Part shown: positions 1 to 5,924 of the stretch, piece after piece
How positions within the stretch are numbered: position 1 is the first letter of the stretch
Layout of the letters: each line of letters begins with the position of its first letter
NCBI GenBank assembly: GCA_964582225.1
Contig: CAZORA010000063.1
Span: 1-7,230 of the forward strand
Length of the DNA: 7,230 nt
From: Dokdonella_A sp964582225
Lineage (GTDB): Bacteria; Pseudomonadota; Gammaproteobacteria; Xanthomonadales; Rhodanobacteraceae
Direction of reading: 5' to 3'
The notes under the pieces: model-generated
The model's database searches: none
What the model was told of the DNA's origin: nothing
What the model saw: only the letters and a program-made list of their open reading frames with translations
Position numbers and translations under genes: made by a program

Positions 1-127
1 CGGCGAGCTGGTCGAGGCGGCCCAAGTTGGCGATCACGCGCTGGCGCGGCTTTCCAGCTTCGTTGCGGAAAGACTCCACCAGCTGCAGGTAGGCACGGCC
101 GCCGGAGCGCGTGATGCGGGTGAACAT
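1..127 (-). CDS. IS1634-family-like transposase, N-terminal fragment (cut by window edge)
   Basis: This is the beginning of a transposase reading leftwards; 42 codons are visible before the window ends. The N-terminus carries RAYLQLVESFR followed by GKPRQRVIANLGRLDQL. I recognise this pattern (Y-x-QLVES-x-R, then an R-Q-R-x-(V/I)-x-x-LGR-(L/I)-D-x-L block) from IS1634-type DDE transposases of the IS4 superfamily. That assignment is from memory of the family, not a search. The ATG at 127 is preceded by no Shine-Dalgarno sequence but by a good sigma70-like promoter whose predicted transcription start falls at or next to the ATG. The catalytic DDE region is outside the window, so I cannot tell whether the element is intact. 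It lies in the same orientation as the efflux operon and immediately downstream of it, suggesting an insertion at the 3' end of that operon. Confidence 0.8.
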   Translation of the reverse strand, partial: MFTRITRSGGRAYLQLVESFRNEAGKPRQRVIANLGRLDQLA

Positions 128-236
128 GTTGCTACTTTACACGCCAGAAGAGTCATAGGCAATACCACGGTGAGCCATGACGTGTGACTACAATGATTTT
201 CAAAATTGACACCGAAAAGCCCGCTATTCCGCGCCC
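128..236. other. gap between pump gene and transposase; should contain the insertion-sequence end
   Basis: This gap separates the pump stop codon from the transposase start and is clearly more AT-rich than its surroundings. It includes a short symmetric stretch on the minus strand, ATTTTGAAAAT, within CAATTTTGAAAATCATTG near 190-207. The terminal inverted repeat of the insertion sequence should lie here, but without the other end I cannot place the boundary or a target duplication. No GC hairpin followed by a T run is present after the pump stop, so I see no intrinsic terminator for the efflux operon. Confidence 0.4.
134..162 (-). promoter_or_regulatory. sigma70-like promoter of the transposase gene
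   Basis: On the minus strand, TTGCCT (157-162) and TAAAGT (134-139) are separated by exactly 17 bases. Only six bases (AGCAAC) lie between the -10 box and the transposase ATG at 127, so transcription should start at or within a base or two of the start codon. That predicts a leaderless or nearly leaderless mRNA, consistent with the missing ribosome binding site. The boxes are read by eye and have not been tested. Confidence 0.5.
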
Positions 237-3200
237 TCAATGGTCGTCGCACGCCTCAGGGCGCGACTGAACTGCGGAACTTGGGGACGCCTGCATGATC
301 AGGCGGAAGAACAGCGGGATAAAGAAGATCGCGATGAAGGTCGCCGCGAGCATGCCGCCGATCACCGGCCAGCCCAGCGCGTGGCGGCTGGCAGCGCCGG
401 CGCCGCCCGAAGTGACCAGCGGCACGCAGCCGAGGATGAAGGCCAGCGAGGTCATCACGATCGGGCGGAAGCGCAGTCGCGCCGCTTCCAGCGCGGCGTC
501 GAGCAGGTTCGAGCCCTGCTCGTGCTGCATGATGGCGAACTCCACGATCAGGATCGCGTTCTTGGCCGCGAGGCCGACCAGGGTGACCAGGCCGATCTGG
601 AAGTAGACGTTGTTGGTCAAGCCCACCAGCCAGGTGGCGAGCAGGGCGCCGAACAGGGCGAAGGGCACCGCGGTGATGACGGCGAAGGGCAGGCTCCAGC
701 GTTCGTACTGAGCGGCGAGAATCAGGAAGATCATGAGGATGCCGAAGCCAAAGGCGAGCACGGCGGTGCCACCGGCTTTCTTCTCCTGCCAGGCGGAGCC
801 GGTCCACTCGAGGTGGACTTCGCTGCCGAGGGTCTGCGCGGCAAGCTGCTCCAGCGCGGCGATCGCCTGGCCCGAGCTGACGCCCGGCGCAGGCTGGGCC
901 ATGATCTTGGCGGCTTCGAACACGTTGAAGCGCTCCACCAGCTCCGGACCCACGGTTTCGCGCACGCTGACCAGGCTGTTCAGCGGAATCATCTGGCCTT
1001 CGGCCGAGCGCACGAACACGTTGCGGATGTCGTCGGGGTGGGCGCGATAGTCGGCTTCCGCCTGCACCTGCACCCGGTAGGTGCGTCCGAACTGGTTGAA
1101 GTCGTTCACGTAGACCTGGCCGAAGGTGGCCTGCATGGTGTCGAACACGGCGTTGATCGGCACTCCCAGCGCCTTGGCCTTGTCGCGATCGAGATCGAGG
1201 AAGATCTGCGGCACGTTGGCGCGAAAAGTGGTGTTCACCGAGCTGAATTCCGGGCGCTCCGAAGCCGCCGCGACGAAGCGCTGCACCTGGCCGCTAAAGG
1301 CTTCGGTGCTGGCGCCGCTGCGATTTTGCAGGTAGGCCTCGAGCCCGCCGGTGGTCGACATGCCCATGATCGGCGGCGGGTTGAATACCGCCGCGAAGCC
1401 ATCCTTCAGGCGCATGTAGCCGGCGCCCTGGAGGCTTTTCGCGAGGCTGAAGGAATCCATGCCGGCGGCGGAGCGCTCGGCCCAGTCCTTCAGCACCACG
1501 AAGGAGAACCCGCTGCTGCTGAGCGCGGCGCCCGAGAGCAGGTCGTAACCGGCGAAGGTCACCGTGTGCTCGACCGCCGGATTCGCCAGGGTCAGCTGGT
1601 CGAACTGCTCGGCCACCGTTTCCGTGCGGCCGAGCGCGGAGGCGTCGGGCAGGAACAGGGCCGCGATCAAGTAGCCCTGGTCTTCGTTCGGCACGAGCTC
1701 ACCCGGCACCCGGCTGAACAGGCCGAGCGTGCCGAGCAGGATTGCGCCGATCAGTACCGCTGCGATGCCCACCCGCCGGTTGAGGAAGGCGACGCCGCGC
1801 ACGTAGCCGCCGGTCAGGCGCTCGAAGCTGGCGTTGAACCAGGCGAAGAAGCGGTTCGGCTGCTGATGGCCTTGCTTGAGCAGCACCGCGCACAGCGCCG
1901 GCGACAAGGTCAGCGCGACCAGGCCGGAAATCGCCACCGACATGGCGATGGTGACCGCAAACTGCTTGTACATGACGCCGGTCATGCCGCCGAGAAAGGC
2001 CACCGGCAGGAACACCGCGCACAGGACCAGCACGATCGCCACTACCGGCCCGGCCACTTCCTGCATGGCGAGGATCGCCGCCTCGCGCGGCGAGCAGTGC
2101 TTCTCGGCCATGATGCGCTCGACGTTTTCCAGCACCACGATCGCGTCGTCGACCACGATGCCGATCGCCAGCACCATGCCGAACAGGGTCAGCAGGTTGA
2201 TGGAAAAGCCGAGCACCAGCATGCCGGCGAAGGTGCCAATCAGCGACACGGGTACGGCGATGCAGGGAATCAGCGTGGCGCGCGCGTTCTGCAGGAACAG
2301 AAACACCACGATGAAGACCAGCACGATCGCTTCCAGCAGGGTGTGGATCACGCGCTCGATCGAGAGCTTCACGAACACCGTGGTGTCGTAGGGAATCGCA
2401 TAGGCCAGGTCCTGCGGAAAGCGCGATTCGAGGTCGGCCATCCTGCTGCGCACCGCGTCGGCAACCGCCACCGCGTTGGCACCCGGCTGCAGGTAGATTG
2501 CGATGCCGACCGCCGGCTTGCCGTCGGCCCGCGCCAGCAGGTCGTAGTCCTGCCCGCCGAGTTCGACCCTGGCCACATCGCGCAGGCGCACCTGGGAGCC
2601 GTCGTCGAGCGAACGCACCGTGATGTTGCCAAACTGGGCGGCGGTCTCGAGCCGGCCCTTGGTCTGTACGGTATAAGTGAAATCGAGCGGCGTCGTGGTC
2701 GGCTGGCTGCCGATCTTGCCGGCGGCGAACTGCGCGTTCTGCTCGCGAATCGCGGCAATCACGTCGCCCGGCGTCAGACCCAGCTGGGCCAGGCGATCCG
2801 GACGCAGCCAGATGCGCATCGAGTAGTCGGTGCCGCCGAACATCATGGTGCTGCCGATGCCCGGGATGCGCTTGAGCTCGTCGACGATGTTGAGCAGCGC
2901 GTAGTTGGAAACATAGGTCGTGTCGTGCGTGCCCTGTGGCGAAACCAGGGTTACCACCTGCAGCATCGAGGTCGATCTCTTGCTCACCGTGACGCCCTGC
3001 TGGCGCACGCCTTCCGGAAGCTGTGACGTCGCCGCCGAAATCCGGTTGTTGACGTTGGTCGCGGCCTGCTCGGGGTCGGTGCCGATGTCGAAATAGACGT
3101 TGAGATTCATGTAGCCGTTCGAAGCCGAGCTCGACTGCATGTAGATCATGTCCTCGACGCCGTTGACCTGCTGCTCCAGCGGCGCCGCGACGGTCTGCGA

Positions 3201-3374
3201 GACGACTTCCGGGGTCGCGCCGGGATAGATCGCCGTCACCGACACCACCGGCGGGGTGATTTCCGGATACTGCTCGACCGGCAGGTTGCCGAGTGCCGCC
3301 AGACCGGCCAGCACGATGACGATCGAGATGACGCTGGCGAAGATCGGCCGCTCGATGAAGAATCGCGAGAACAT
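237..3374 (-). CDS. RND multidrug efflux pump, HAE1 family (AcrB/MexB type)
   Basis: This inner-membrane proton/drug antiporter subunit works as a trimer with a periplasmic adaptor and an outer membrane channel. Its 1045 residues match AcrB (1049). The N-terminus MFSRFFIERPIFA is the classic first helix. Periplasmic loops lie at roughly 30-335 and 555-865, each followed by a bundle of membrane helices. Proton-relay residues are visible: Asp409 and Asp410 in the fourth helix (GIVVDDAIVVLENVER), Lys938 in GLAAKNAILIVEF, Arg968 and Thr975, corresponding to AcrB D407, D408, K940, R971 and T978. Phe179 in MFGGTDYSMRIWL matches AcrB Phe178 of the drug-binding pocket. The start at 3374 follows the adaptor stop by six bases, and an AGG in the last adaptor codon can serve as a ribosome binding site nine bases upstream. 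There is no frameshift or missing key residue. The substrate range cannot be read from the sequence; HAE1 pumps export drugs, dyes, detergents and solvents. Confidence 0.96.
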   Translation of the reverse strand: MFSRFFIERPIFASVISIVIVLAGLAALGNLPVEQYPEITPPVVSVTAIYPGATPEVVSQTVAAPLEQQVNGVEDMIYMQSSSASNGYMNLNVYFDIGTDPEQAATNVNNRISAATSQLPEGVRQQGVTVSKRSTSMLQVVTLVSPQGTHDTTYVSNYALLNIVDELKRIPGIGSTMMFGGTDYSMRIWLRPDRLAQLGLTPGDVIAAIREQNAQFAAGKIGSQPTTTPLDFTYTVQTKGRLETAAQFGNITVRSLDDGSQVRLRDVARVELGGQDYDLLARADGKPAVGIAIYLQPGANAVAVADAVRSRMADLESRFPQDLAYAIPYDTTVFVKLSIERVIHTLLEAIVLVFIVVFLFLQNARATLIPCIAVPVSLIGTFAGMLVLGFSINLLTLFGMVLAIGIVVDDAIVVLENVERIMAEKHCSPREAAILAMQEVAGPVVAIVLVLCAVFLPVAFLGGMTGVMYKQFAVTIAMSVAISGLVALTLSPALCAVLLKQGHQQPNRFFAWFNASFERLTGGYVRGVAFLNRRVGIAAVLIGAILLGTLGLFSRVPGELVPNEDQGYLIAALFLPDASALGRTETVAEQFDQLTLANPAVEHTVTFAGYDLLSGAALSSSGFSFVVLKDWAERSAAGMDSFSLAKSLQGAGYMRLKDGFAAVFNPPPIMGMSTTGGLEAYLQNRSGASTEAFSGQVQRFVAAASERPEFSSVNTTFRANVPQIFLDLDRDKAKALGVPINAVFDTMQATFGQVYVNDFNQFGRTYRVQVQAEADYRAHPDDIRNVFVRSAEGQMIPLNSLVSVRETVGPELVERFNVFEAAKIMAQPAPGVSSGQAIAALEQLAAQTLGSEVHLEWTGSAWQEKKAGGTAVLAFGFGILMIFLILAAQYERWSLPFAVITAVPFALFGALLATWLVGLTNNVYFQIGLVTLVGLAAKNAILIVEFAIMQHEQGSNLLDAALEAARLRFRPIVMTSLAFILGCVPLVTSGGAGAASRHALGWPVIGGMLAATFIAIFFIPLFFRLIMQASPSSAVQSRPEACDDH

Positions 3375-3380
3375 CGGCGT

Positions 3381-4559
3381 CTACCTGGGCGCAGCGGCAG
3401 CGGGCGTCGCCGGGCTGACCGTCGTGGGCGCCACCCGCGTTCCCGGCCGCGCCTTCAGCAGGCCGTCCACCACCACTCGCTCGCCTTGCTGCAGGCCCTC
3501 GCTCACCACCACCATGCCGGCGTTGGCGTGGCCGAGCTTGACCGGCCGCGATTCGACGACGTTTTCGGCGTTGACCACCATCACCAGGCGCTCGTCCTGC
3601 GAGCGCACGATGGCGCGCTCGGGCACCTGCAGCTGCTCGCCCATGCTGCCGAAGTTGATCAGTATGCGCACGAACTGACCCGGCAGCAGGTGGCCTTCGG
3701 TGTTGTCGAAGATGGCGCGGGCGCGGATCGTTCCGGTGCGCGGATCGACGCGATTGTCGGAGAAGTTCAGATAGCCGACGCCGGCATAGAGGCTGCCGTC
3801 GGCGAGGCGGATGCGCGCCGGCCACTTGCCGTTCGCCGGTGGCTTGAGCTCGCGCGTGCGCAGCAGGCGATCCAGGGCCAGCCGATCCTGCTCGGAGTAG
3901 GAGAAATTGACGTAAAGCGGGTTGAACTGCGAAATCGTGGTCAAAAGCCCGCTGCTGCCGCCCGCAGCGATCAGGCTGCCTTCGGACTGCGCGGCCCGGC
4001 TGGTGACCCCGGCGATCGGCGCGGTGACGTGGGTGTATTCGAGATTGAGCTCGGCTTCATGCACCCGCGCCGTGGCCGACTGCAGGTTGGCTCGCGCCGA
4101 TTCGAAGGCAGCGATGGTGTCGTCATAGTCGCGGCGGCTGATCACGCCCTTGTCGAGCAGGGGAATCACCCGCTTGCGGTCGGCGCTGGCCTTGCCAAGC
4201 TGCGCCTGCGCTTGTGCCAGGCCGCCCTTGGCCTGGTCGAGTGCGGCTGCATAGGGTGCAGGATCGATCTCGAACAGCAGCTCGCCGGCCGTCACCGGCT
4301 CACCCTCGACATAGAGTTGCCGCAGCAGGATTCCGCTGACGCGCGCGCGCACTTCGACGTCGCGGAAGCCGGCGGTCTGGCCAACGTATTCGGCGTGCAC
4401 CGGCACCGGCGCGGGTGCGACCTCGATGACATCAACCGGTGGCGGTGGCGGACCCTGCGTTGCATCGCGGCTGCCGCAGCCGCCGAGCAAAGTGAAAAGC
4501 GCAAACGTCGCCGCCACCCGCGCGCCGCGCGTCGAAAATCCGCTACTGAATCGCCCCAT
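3381..4559 (-). CDS. RND efflux periplasmic adaptor lipoprotein (AcrA/MexA type)
   Basis: This membrane fusion protein links the RND pump encoded next to it to an outer membrane channel. I chose the ATG at 4559 over an in-frame ATG at 4676 because AGGGG lies seven bases upstream and because the start then gives a proper lipoprotein signal: basic MGRFSSGFSTRGARVAA, a hydrophobic stretch, and a lipobox LLGGC with Cys28 as the lipidated residue. The mature protein has a Pro-rich linker (37-41), a first lipoyl half near 66-100 (VEVRARVSGILL, then VEGEPVTAGELLFEIDPAPY), an alpha-helical hairpin at about 101-172, the second lipoyl half at 173-200 (LEYTHVTAPIAGVTSR), a beta-barrel domain at about 205-305 including VDPRTGTIRARAIFDN and LLPGQFVR, and a membrane-proximal domain to about 375. 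At 392 residues it is close to AcrA (397). The tail is Ala/Pro-rich. It is the first gene of the operon, with the pump six bases downstream. Confidence 0.95.
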   Translation of the reverse strand: MGRFSSGFSTRGARVAATFALFTLLGGCGSRDATQGPPPPPVDVIEVAPAPVPVHAEYVGQTAGFRDVEVRARVSGILLRQLYVEGEPVTAGELLFEIDPAPYAAALDQAKGGLAQAQAQLGKASADRKRVIPLLDKGVISRRDYDDTIAAFESARANLQSATARVHEAELNLEYTHVTAPIAGVTSRAAQSEGSLIAAGGSSGLLTTISQFNPLYVNFSYSEQDRLALDRLLRTRELKPPANGKWPARIRLADGSLYAGVGYLNFSDNRVDPRTGTIRARAIFDNTEGHLLPGQFVRILINFGSMGEQLQVPERAIVRSQDERLVMVVNAENVVESRPVKLGHANAGMVVVSEGLQQGERVVVDGLLKARPGTRVAPTTVSPATPAAAAPR

Positions 4560-4565
4560 CGTGTT
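4560..4565 (-). promoter_or_regulatory. leader bases next to the adaptor start (ribosome binding site begins at 4567)
   Basis: The minus strand reads CAGGGGAAACACG directly before the adaptor ATG. AGGGG lies seven bases upstream of the start codon, at about 4567-4571, and these positions are part of the spacer. This site decides the start at 4559 over the longer in-frame alternative at 4676, which has no comparable site and would bury the lipoprotein signal peptide. Confidence 0.55.
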
Positions 4566-4616
4566 TCCCCTGCAGACGCGCAGCCTGCTGCACGGATCGT
4601 GCCAAGTCGGCCGATA

Positions 4617-4647
4617 GTTCAAGGCTTCGGCCGAGGAAAGCCTGAAC
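4617..4647 (-). promoter_or_regulatory. long imperfect inverted repeat upstream of adaptor gene (operator or leader hairpin)
   Basis: GTTCAAGGCTT (4617-4627) faces AAGCCTGAAC (4638-4647). The arms pair over ten positions with one bulged base, and the loop contains the perfect 8-base palindrome TCGGCCGA (4627-4634). It lies about 60-90 bases upstream of the adaptor start. It could be a repressor operator for the efflux operon or a hairpin in its mRNA leader. No T run follows it in the leftward direction, so it is unlikely to be an intrinsic terminator. The function is inferred. Confidence 0.45.
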
Positions 4648-4658
4648 GAGCCCCTCGT

Positions 4659-4672
4659 ACGCCTGAAGGCGT
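4659..4672 (-). repeat. perfect hairpin ACGCC-TGAA-GGCGT upstream of efflux operon
   Basis: This is a perfect 5-base stem around a four-base loop, immediately upstream of the longer inverted repeat. The heptamer GCCTGAA occurs both here (4661-4667) and in that repeat (4640-4646). The two copies are exactly 21 bases apart, about two turns of the DNA helix, the spacing expected if a dimeric regulator bound both on one face. Whether it is bound by anything is unknown. Confidence 0.4.
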
Positions 4673-4683
4673 CCACCCTGTGG

Positions 4684-4699
4684 TTTCAAGCCGCTGAAA
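4684..4699 (-). repeat. short inverted repeat TTTCA-N6-TGAAA
   Basis: TTTCA (4684-4688) and TGAAA (4695-4699) are separated by six bases. It is the third and weakest member of a cluster of inverted repeats within 85 bases upstream of the efflux operon, and it shares the TTCA/TGAA element with the other two. Five-base arms can occur by chance, so this one counts only as part of the cluster. Confidence 0.25.
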
Positions 4700-4892
4700 T
4701 CGACGTGACCTTACCCGCTTCCGCGGGCGTGCCAAACGGCGATTCCTTCGGATGCTCCCAAGCTGCCACGCGCGTCATTCCCGCACATCACGAGCGCAAG
4801 CTGCAGCGTACGAGGCCGAAGCCGCCGTGACAACCGGGTCCCGGCTGAAGCCGATGGGAAACAGACTTCGGCTGCCCACTGCGCGCACATGC

Positions 4893-4913
4893 AAAAAGGG
4901 CACTTCGGTGCGC
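4893..4913 (-). terminator. possible weak intrinsic terminator reading leftwards
   Basis: On the minus strand the stem GCAC/GTGC closes the loop CGAA (4900-4911), with a weaker pairing beyond one mismatch, followed by CC and five Ts (4893-4897). The stem is short. No leftward gene lies immediately upstream, so its only obvious role would be to block antisense transcription from the small-gene pair from entering the efflux operon. On the plus strand the same hairpin has a stable C(UUCG)G loop but no T run. This is a weak call. Confidence 0.25.
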
Positions 4914-4944
4914 CAGCACCGACGCAAGCGGCGCCAACTTGCCC

Positions 4945-4972
4945 TTGCCACGCTTTGTCCGGTCGCTATCAT
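4945..4972 (+). promoter_or_regulatory. sigma70-like promoter for the small-gene pair
   Basis: TTGCCA (4945-4950) and TATCAT (4967-4972) are 16 bases apart. Transcription would start near 4979, giving a leader of about 25 bases that contains the ribosome binding site GAGGGA (4993-4998), five bases before the ATG at 5004. The spacing and both boxes are good for a GC-rich genome, but the call is by eye. Confidence 0.5.
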
Positions 4973-5003
4973 CGGCTGGTTCGCAGGACGATGAGGGACG
5001 ATC

Positions 5004-5336
5004 ATGCCGGACAAGCATCGTATGCGCTGGACGTTGCTGGCCCTGCTGGCCACTCCATTGCTCGTTCAGGGTGAGGGCGCAGACAAGAGCGCTGCGCAAT
5101 GCGTGGACGCCGTGCGGGTTTCCCTGAGCACGGCGTACCACGCCCTGGGTTCGCCGGCCGGCACCGATCGCAAAGGGCTCGAGGCGATCGTCGAGGCCGC
5201 CAAGGGTGATCTCAGAAAGCTCGTCTGGGGCGATCCGGACGTACGGGTGACAACGAACATTGCAAGCGACCGAATCCGGATCTGGGTGAGCTGCGGGGGC
5301 GAAGAGCTGTGGGGCGAGTGGACACCGGGAGCCTGA
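5004..5336 (+). CDS. small secreted protein of unknown function
   Basis: I do not recognise this 110-residue protein. The N-terminus has basic residues (Lys4, Arg6, Arg8), a hydrophobic core at 9-21 (WTLLALLATPLLV) and a plausible signal peptidase I site after Gly23 (V-Q-G), so export to the periplasm is likely. No lipobox is seen. The mature part is about 87 residues with exactly two cysteines, Cys33 near its start and Cys97 near its end, which could form a disulfide. It also has a helical-looking acidic/basic middle (55-75) and a Trp/Gly-rich end (Trp94, Trp103, Trp106). The start at 5004 is supported by GAGGGA five bases upstream; Met7 at 5022 has no such site. The next gene begins three bases after the stop codon, so the two are almost certainly cotranscribed. 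Codon use looks like its neighbours, and I see no sign of recent transfer. Confidence 0.75.
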   Translation: MPDKHRMRWTLLALLATPLLVQGEGADKSAAQCVDAVRVSLSTAYHALGSPAGTDRKGLEAIVEAAKGDLRKLVWGDPDVRVTTNIASDRIRIWVSCGGEELWGEWTPGA

Positions 5337-5339
5337 CCC

Positions 5340-5624
5340 ATGTCCCCGTTCTGGCTGCTCGGCAGCGTTGTCGTTCTTGTGATTCTCGCGCAGCTCGTAT
5401 TGCGCGCCGTCATTCCAAAGGCGCCGTCAGCCAAAACCTTCGTCTGTGCGCGTTGCAGCGCGACCACGCTGCACGATGAGCGCACGGTCTTCGCCTGGCA
5501 GCATGGTGAGCGCGATTTCTATTGCAATTCTTGCAACGAAACGTGGCTTGCGTCCTGCACGCCGGCACAGCGTGCGAAATACGAGCGCAACATGGCGCGC
5601 CTGGCGCGCGCCAGACGCAAGTAG
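5340..5624 (+). CDS. membrane-anchored zinc-ribbon protein of unknown function
   Basis: This 94-residue protein has one predicted membrane helix at about 4-25 (FWLLGSVVVLVILAQLVLRAV), then a compact domain with two CxxC knuckles: Cys36-Ala-Arg-Cys39 and Cys62-Asn-Ser-Cys65. The 22-residue spacing fits a treble-clef or zinc-ribbon fold binding one zinc ion. An extra Cys73 follows. The C-terminal 20 residues are strongly basic (ending RLARARRK), which suggests a cytoplasmic domain that may contact nucleic acid, lipid or a partner. GGGAG (5327-5331) lies eight bases before the ATG, inside the end of the preceding gene, so the two probably form one operon. The role is unknown. A zinc-ribbon tethered to the membrane can be a structural adaptor or a regulator, but nothing in the sequence decides this. 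Confidence 0.75.
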   Translation: MSPFWLLGSVVVLVILAQLVLRAVIPKAPSAKTFVCARCSATTLHDERTVFAWQHGERDFYCNSCNETWLASCTPAQRAKYERNMARLARARRK

Positions 5625-5924
5625 CACCCTGCACGAGCCAGGCACGACAGCGTCTTCACGCGAAAGATCGGCTCGACGACACAAGGCCATCCAATCTCCG
5701 CGCTGACTACCGCGGTTCCAGCGGCGGCAGACAGGTCAGCCGATGCTCAAAAGGCCTGAGTCCGCAGGCTGCCGGGCGCGAAGTCGCGGGTTTGTGGTCG
5801 GCCCGAAATCGGCGGAGCCGCGTCGCGCGCCGCGAGGCCGAGCAGAATTGCCGCAAGGTCAGCAGGCAATGGTGAAGTCATGCTGCGAAACAGCGCCAGG
5901 TTCACCGCAACCACGGGCTCTCCC
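5625..5924. other. convergent intergenic region, no gene seen
   Basis: These 300 bases lie between the stop of the rightward zinc-ribbon gene and the stop of the leftward metal transporter. The sequence is rich in short GC palindromes, for example CGCGA/TCGCG near 5779-5790, CCTG/CAGG around 5754-5769 and a CCGCG-rich tract near 5818-5840. None is followed by a T run on either strand, so no intrinsic terminator can be called for either gene. A 44-codon leftward reading frame from the ATG at 5881 has no ribosome binding site and is not called. Confidence 0.6.

Larger units (their letters stand above)
4560..5003. other. divergent intergenic region between efflux operon and small-gene pair
   Basis: These 444 bases carry no convincing gene; the short reading frames here lack ribosome binding sites and recognisable protein features. 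The left half (about 4617-4700) holds three inverted repeats, listed separately. The middle has further short hairpins, for example CGGC-TGAA-GCCG at 4842-4853 and GCCGAAG (4815-4821) facing CTTCGGC (4866-4872). A 12-base piece, CGTCATTCCCGC (4773-4784), resembles the first arm of the palindromic repeat at the right end of the window and may be a decayed copy. The right end has the promoter for the rightward pair. I could not find a convincing -35/-10 pair for the leftward efflux operon; TATCGG on the minus strand near 4611-4616 is only a weak -10 candidate. No regulator gene (TetR, MarR or LysR type) is encoded here. Confidence 0.6.

Noticed and set aside
240..3026. A 928-codon open frame on the plus strand, antisense to the RND pump
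   Set aside because: Its composition (very rich in His, Arg, Gln, Asp and Gly, no domains) is the typical shadow of a GC-rich gene on the other strand, it has no ribosome binding site, and the pump on the minus strand is unmistakable.
1699..3825. A 708-codon open frame on the minus strand overlapping both pump and adaptor in another frame
   Set aside because: It is Arg/Ala/Gly-rich low-complexity sequence that crosses two clearly real genes; it is a frame shadow and not a fusion.
4560..4676. A 39-residue N-terminal extension of the adaptor from the ATG at 4676
   Set aside because: It would place non-hydrophobic sequence before the lipoprotein signal peptide and lacks the good ribosome binding site found before 4559.
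3486..4697. A 403-codon open frame on the plus strand, antisense to the adaptor gene
   Set aside because: It has no recognisable domain and a His/Arg-rich composition. The adaptor on the other strand has a lipobox and all expected domains.
5747..5881. A 44-codon leftward frame just beyond the CDF stop
   Set aside because: It has no ribosome binding site, no recognisable feature and a GC-rich composition expected by chance.
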